A DNA stretch of 50,338 nucleotides from Acetobacteraceae bacterium (GTDB lineage Bacteria > Pseudomonadota > Alphaproteobacteria > Acetobacterales > Acetobacteraceae): the NCBI GenBank assembly GCA_003506895.1, contig DNXO01000167.1, positions 551 through 50,888 on the forward strand, read 5' to 3'. Shown one piece after another: positions 47,339 to 50,338 of the stretch (its first letter is position 1; each line of letters begins with the position of its first letter). The notes under the pieces are model-generated. The model did no database searches. It was not told the DNA's origin and saw only the letters and a program-made list of their open reading frames with translations. Both the position numbers and the translations under genes were made by a program.

Positions 47339-48580
47339 ATGATCCGCCGCCGTACGCTGCTGCTGACCGCCCCCGCGATCCTGACCGCTACCCGATCGAG
47401 AGCCGCCGAGACCGTCAAGGTCGGCGTGATGTTCCCGCTGACCGGCAACTCCGCCGCCTCGGGCGGGGAGGCGAAAGCCGGTGTCGAGGTCGCGGCTGAC
47501 ATTATCAACACCGGCCACCCGGAGCTGAAAGGCCTGACCGTCGGCCTGACGCCCGGTCTGTCCGGCCTCGGCGGGGCGAAGATCGAGCCGATCTATGTGG
47601 ACCATCGCGGGGACCCGTCGATGGCGCAAAGCCTGGCGCTGAAACTGATCACCGCCGACAAGGTCGCGGCCCTGTTCGGGGCGTATCATTCCTCGTGCGC
47701 GCTGACCGCCACGGCGGTCGCGGAACGGTACGGCGTGCCGTTTGTGGTCGCGGACTCGGTCGCCGGCAATATCACCACGCGCGGCTTCAAGAACACTTTC
47801 CGTGTCACCCCGATTGCCAGTAACTTCGCCGATAGTTACATGCGGTTCCTTAAGGATCAGAAGAAGGCCGGCCGCCGGGTCGAAGACCTGGCGATCGTCA
47901 ATGAGAATACCGACTATGGGACTTCGGTCGGCGATGCCATTGCAGCCGAAGCGAAGAAGCAGGGCTTTCCGGTGTCCATACGCGTGCCATACAGCGCGAA
48001 CGGCGCGGACGTTTCGGCCCAGGTGTTGCAGTTAAAAGAAAAGAACCCCTCGGTCGCGCTGTTCGTCAGCTACGCCTCTGACGCGATCTTGTTCATGCGC
48101 ACGATGAAGAGCTTGGATTACGTTCCACCAATGATCATCGGCGATTCCGCGGGCTTCTCCGACCCCGCGTTCCTGCCGGCTGTTGGCGGTTTGGCGAAGG
48201 GTCTGGTCAACCGCAGCGTCTGGAGCAAGGGGCCCGAGGGTAGCCTGTCCCATGGCGTGAACGCGATCTACCAAGCCAAGACCGGGAATGAGATCGGCGA
48301 CGTCAGCGGCCGATGCATCCAGGCGTTCTTCGTCCTCGCCGATGCGCTCAATCGGGCGGGTTCCGCCAACCCGGACAAGCTGCGTGCGGCCTTGGCGGCG
48401 ACCGCGATGCCTCACAGCGCCATGATCGTGGGGTATCGCGGCGTGAGGTTCGACGAAACCGGGCAGAATGCTGAAAGCGCAACGTACCTGACTCAGTTGC
48501 AAGGCAAGGATTACGTGACGGTCTGGCCGGACGACGCCGCTGCCGCGAAGGTCCAGTGGCCGATGACGGCTTGGCGGTAA
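47339..48580 (+). CDS. ABC transporter substrate-binding protein (LivK-type, Peripla_BP_6)
   Basis: 413 residues. Signal-like N-terminus (RRRTLLLTAPAILTATRSRAA) with a twin-arginine look, then the type-I periplasmic binding fold: VKVGVMFPLTGNSAASGGEAKAGVEVAADIIN, VAALFGAYHSSCALTATAVAERYGVPFV, NTFRVTPIASNFADSYMRF, VAIVNENTDYGTSVGDA-like strand. It captures a small amino acid or aromatic/organic acid; the ligand is unknown. AGGAGG before ATG 47339. It lies 67 bp after the LivG-type gene and would work with it, but permeases must come from elsewhere. Confidence 0.92.
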   Translation: MIRRRTLLLTAPAILTATRSRAAETVKVGVMFPLTGNSAASGGEAKAGVEVAADIINTGHPELKGLTVGLTPGLSGLGGAKIEPIYVDHRGDPSMAQSLALKLITADKVAALFGAYHSSCALTATAVAERYGVPFVVADSVAGNITTRGFKNTFRVTPIASNFADSYMRFLKDQKKAGRRVEDLAIVNENTDYGTSVGDAIAAEAKKQGFPVSIRVPYSANGADVSAQVLQLKEKNPSVALFVSYASDAILFMRTMKSLDYVPPMIIGDSAGFSDPAFLPAVGGLAKGLVNRSVWSKGPEGSLSHGVNAIYQAKTGNEIGDVSGRCIQAFFVLADALNRAGSANPDKLRAALAATAMPHSAMIVGYRGVRFDETGQNAESATYLTQLQGKDYVTVWPDDAAAAKVQWPMTAWR

Positions 48581-48622
48581 CCCGCTATCCTCCCGGGCGT
48601 TGATACGAAGGAGCGACGCCCA

Positions 48623-50269
48623 ATGCGGCAAATAAGAACAAAAGTCCTGATCGCCGGTGGCGGCCCGGTGGGCCTGACGGTCGCGATGGACCTCGCGTGG
48701 CGTGGCATCCAGGTTGTGGTGCTGGAAAGCCGCGCTCCCGGCGAGCCGCCAAGTGTCAAATGCAACCACGTCTCCGCTCGGACCATGGAAATCTTCCGCC
48801 GCCTGGGCGTGGTCGAGGCAGTCCGAAACAGTGGCCTGCCAGCCGATTACCCCAATGACTGCGCTTTCCGCATCACCACGACTGGTGTCGAGTTATCGCG
48901 CATCCCGATCCCGTGCCGAACGGATCGCTACACGGCGACCGGGGGGCCGGATACGTGGTGGCCGACCCCGGAACCGCCGCACCGGATCAACCAGATTTAT
49001 CTGGAGCCGGTGCTGTTCGCGCATGCCCAGTCGATGCCGGGCGTGACAATTCTTAATCGCACGCAACTCACTGGTTTCGAACAGAACGAGTCCGGCGTTA
49101 TCGCGACCGCTGCCGACCTGAATGGCGGGGAAGATCTGACTATCAGCGCCGACTACCTGATTGGTGCCGATGGCGCGCACTCCATGGTCCGGCGTGCGAT
49201 CGGCGCCAGCCTGACGGGCGACGCGGTGCTGGAGCACAGGCAATCCACCTATTTCCGCTCGCCCGAGCTTTTGAAGGCGACGCCGACCAAACCGGCATGG
49301 GCGAACACCTCGCTGAACCCGCGACGCAGTGCCAACATGTTCGCGGTTGACGGCAAGGAAACCTGGTTGATGCACAACTACATGAAGCCGGGGGAGACGT
49401 TCGACGGCGTCGATCGCGACTGGTGTATCCGAACCGTGTTGGGCGTCGGGCCGTCGTTTCCCATCGAGATCATAACGAAAGAGGACTGGACCGCGCGCCG
49501 GATGATCGCCAACAGGTTTCGGGAGCGGCGGGTGTTCCTGTGCGGCGACGCGGCGCATATCTGGGTGCCGAATGCCGGATACGGCATGAATGCCGGCATC
49601 GCGGATTCGATGAATCTGTCGTGGATGCTGGCCGGTGTGCTGAAAGGGTGGGCGTCACCCGCCATCCTTGATTGTTATGAATCCGAACGGATGCCGATCA
49701 CCGAGCAGGTATCGCATTATGCGATGAACACCAGCAGCGCCTTGGCAAAGCAACGCGGTGTCGTACCGGACAATATCGAGGCGCCAGGGCCGGAAGGGGA
49801 TGCAGTCCGAGCGCGTGTCGGTCAGGACGCCTATGATATCAATGTGGGGCAGTTCTGCTGTGGGGGACTGAACTTCGGATCGTTTTACGAGGGCTCCCCG
49901 ATCATCGCCTATGACGGCGAGGCGGCACCTCGTTACGACATCTACAATTTCACCCCATCGACGGTGCCGGGCTGCCGGACGCCACATATCTGGCTGGGCG
50001 AGGGTGTGTCGTTGTACGACGCGATGGGGCCGGATTATACCTTGTTGCGGTTCGATCCTTCGGCGGAAGTCGGCGACTTGCTGGCCGCGGCGGAAATCCG
50101 GGGGGTGCCAATGGCACTTCTCGATATTCCGGTAAAGGAACCAGTCTATCCCGAGAAGCTGGTTCTCTCTCGCCCCGACCAGCACGTTGCCTGGCGAGGA
50201 AACGCCGCGCCAAAAGATCCGCTCGGTTTGATCGACCGGATCCGCGGCGGCGGTTCCCGTATGGCTTAG
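48623..50269 (+). CDS. FAD-binding monooxygenase, PheA/TfdB-type
   Basis: 548 residues, ATG 48623 with GAAGGAG upstream. Class A flavin hydroxylase layout: VLIAGGGPVGLTVAMDLAWRG (FAD ADP site), R of CNHVSARTMEIFRRLG, the DG motif LIGADGAHSMVRRAIG, and the GD motif RVFLCGDAAHIWVPNAGYGMNAGIADSMNLSWML. Relatives hydroxylate phenols and other aromatics with NAD(P)H and O2. The C-terminal thioredoxin-like third (about 400-540) is present. It follows the substrate-binding protein by 42 bp, so uptake and ring hydroxylation of an aromatic acid may be linked (inference). The 69 bp after its stop hold nothing recognisable. Confidence 0.92.
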   Translation: MRQIRTKVLIAGGGPVGLTVAMDLAWRGIQVVVLESRAPGEPPSVKCNHVSARTMEIFRRLGVVEAVRNSGLPADYPNDCAFRITTTGVELSRIPIPCRTDRYTATGGPDTWWPTPEPPHRINQIYLEPVLFAHAQSMPGVTILNRTQLTGFEQNESGVIATAADLNGGEDLTISADYLIGADGAHSMVRRAIGASLTGDAVLEHRQSTYFRSPELLKATPTKPAWANTSLNPRRSANMFAVDGKETWLMHNYMKPGETFDGVDRDWCIRTVLGVGPSFPIEIITKEDWTARRMIANRFRERRVFLCGDAAHIWVPNAGYGMNAGIADSMNLSWMLAGVLKGWASPAILDCYESERMPITEQVSHYAMNTSSALAKQRGVVPDNIEAPGPEGDAVRARVGQDAYDINVGQFCCGGLNFGSFYEGSPIIAYDGEAAPRYDIYNFTPSTVPGCRTPHIWLGEGVSLYDAMGPDYTLLRFDPSAEVGDLLAAAEIRGVPMALLDIPVKEPVYPEKLVLSRPDQHVAWRGNAAPKDPLGLIDRIRGGGSRMA

Positions 50270-50338
50270 GCGGCCGCTGCGAAATAACCGCTTCGATGGA
50301 CGCGCGGGCCTTGGAAACCGTCATGGCGGGCGCAGGCC

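Noticed and set aside
1..50338. CRISPR arrays, tRNA or rRNA genes
   Set aside because: No regularly spaced repeats, no T-loop GGTTCGAATCC-type motifs with cloverleaf context, and no rRNA-like conserved blocks were found by reading.

Overview
The window is a high-G+C (roughly two-thirds G+C by eye, not computed) chromosomal segment of an alphaproteobacterium. The strongest phylogenetic signals are the block pyrH-frr-uppS-cdsA-dxr-rseP-bamA-skp-lpxD-fabZ-lpxA and the rpsB-tsf pair. The mixture of many single-copy catabolic genes (two TauD-type dioxygenases, FAD monooxygenases, an FAH hydrolase, ABC uptake parts) would fit an environmental member of the Rhodospirillales such as an Acetobacteraceae; that family-level placement is inference. 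No rRNA, tRNA, CRISPR array or intact prophage was seen.

Layout. 1-14.5 kb: mixed metabolic genes, mostly on the minus strand: the N-terminal 510 codons of malate synthase G, an acyl-CoA-dehydrogenase-fold flavoprotein, a XerC-type recombinase, a TauD dioxygenase facing an ArsR regulator and an FAD oxidoreductase, a VapBC toxin-antitoxin scar, a TVP38 membrane protein plus fatty acid hydroxylase pair facing an ArsR-rhodanese regulator, ppiD-trpE, and an SDR/TauD pair. 14.5-17.2 kb: a lower-G+C accessory patch with one polytopic membrane protein (GT-C-like) and a dead IS transposase, bracketed by two near-identical 26-bp direct repeats. 17.3-23.4 kb: a catabolic cluster (polysaccharide-deacetylase-family hydrolase, FAH-family hydrolase, GntR/FCD regulator, dicarboxylate-type symporter) controlled from a divergent promoter that holds three operator copies exactly 30 bp apart, then a flavin monooxygenase. 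23.5-24.3 kb: a HigBA toxin-antitoxin module with its own palindrome, lying directly upstream of the rpsB leader.

24.3-41 kb: core genome. rpsB-tsf (translation) is separated from pyrH-frr by an inverted glnE; the rest forms one long plus-strand operon for nucleotide phosphorylation, ribosome recycling, undecaprenyl-PP, phospholipid, isoprenoid, outer-membrane-protein and lipid A synthesis, ending at lpxA. 41-44 kb: a single-domain response regulator and a divergent Cache-PAS-HisKA_2 histidine kinase. 44-50.3 kb: a probable catabolic run with a fumarase/aspartase-superfamily lyase overlapping a MaoC/FAS1-type dehydratase, a compact palindromic element, LivG- and LivK-type ABC parts without permeases, and a PheA/TfdB-type FAD monooxygenase.

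The items I consider most worth checking are the phased triple operator (19094-19163), a candidate small RNA with its own terminator (about 1700-1783), the direct-repeat-bounded accessory patch (14767-17179), the VapBC scar that now encodes the tail of another gene (6698-6821), and the structured palindromic element at 46334-46441. I did not find a clear-cut new multi-gene defence or mobile system.
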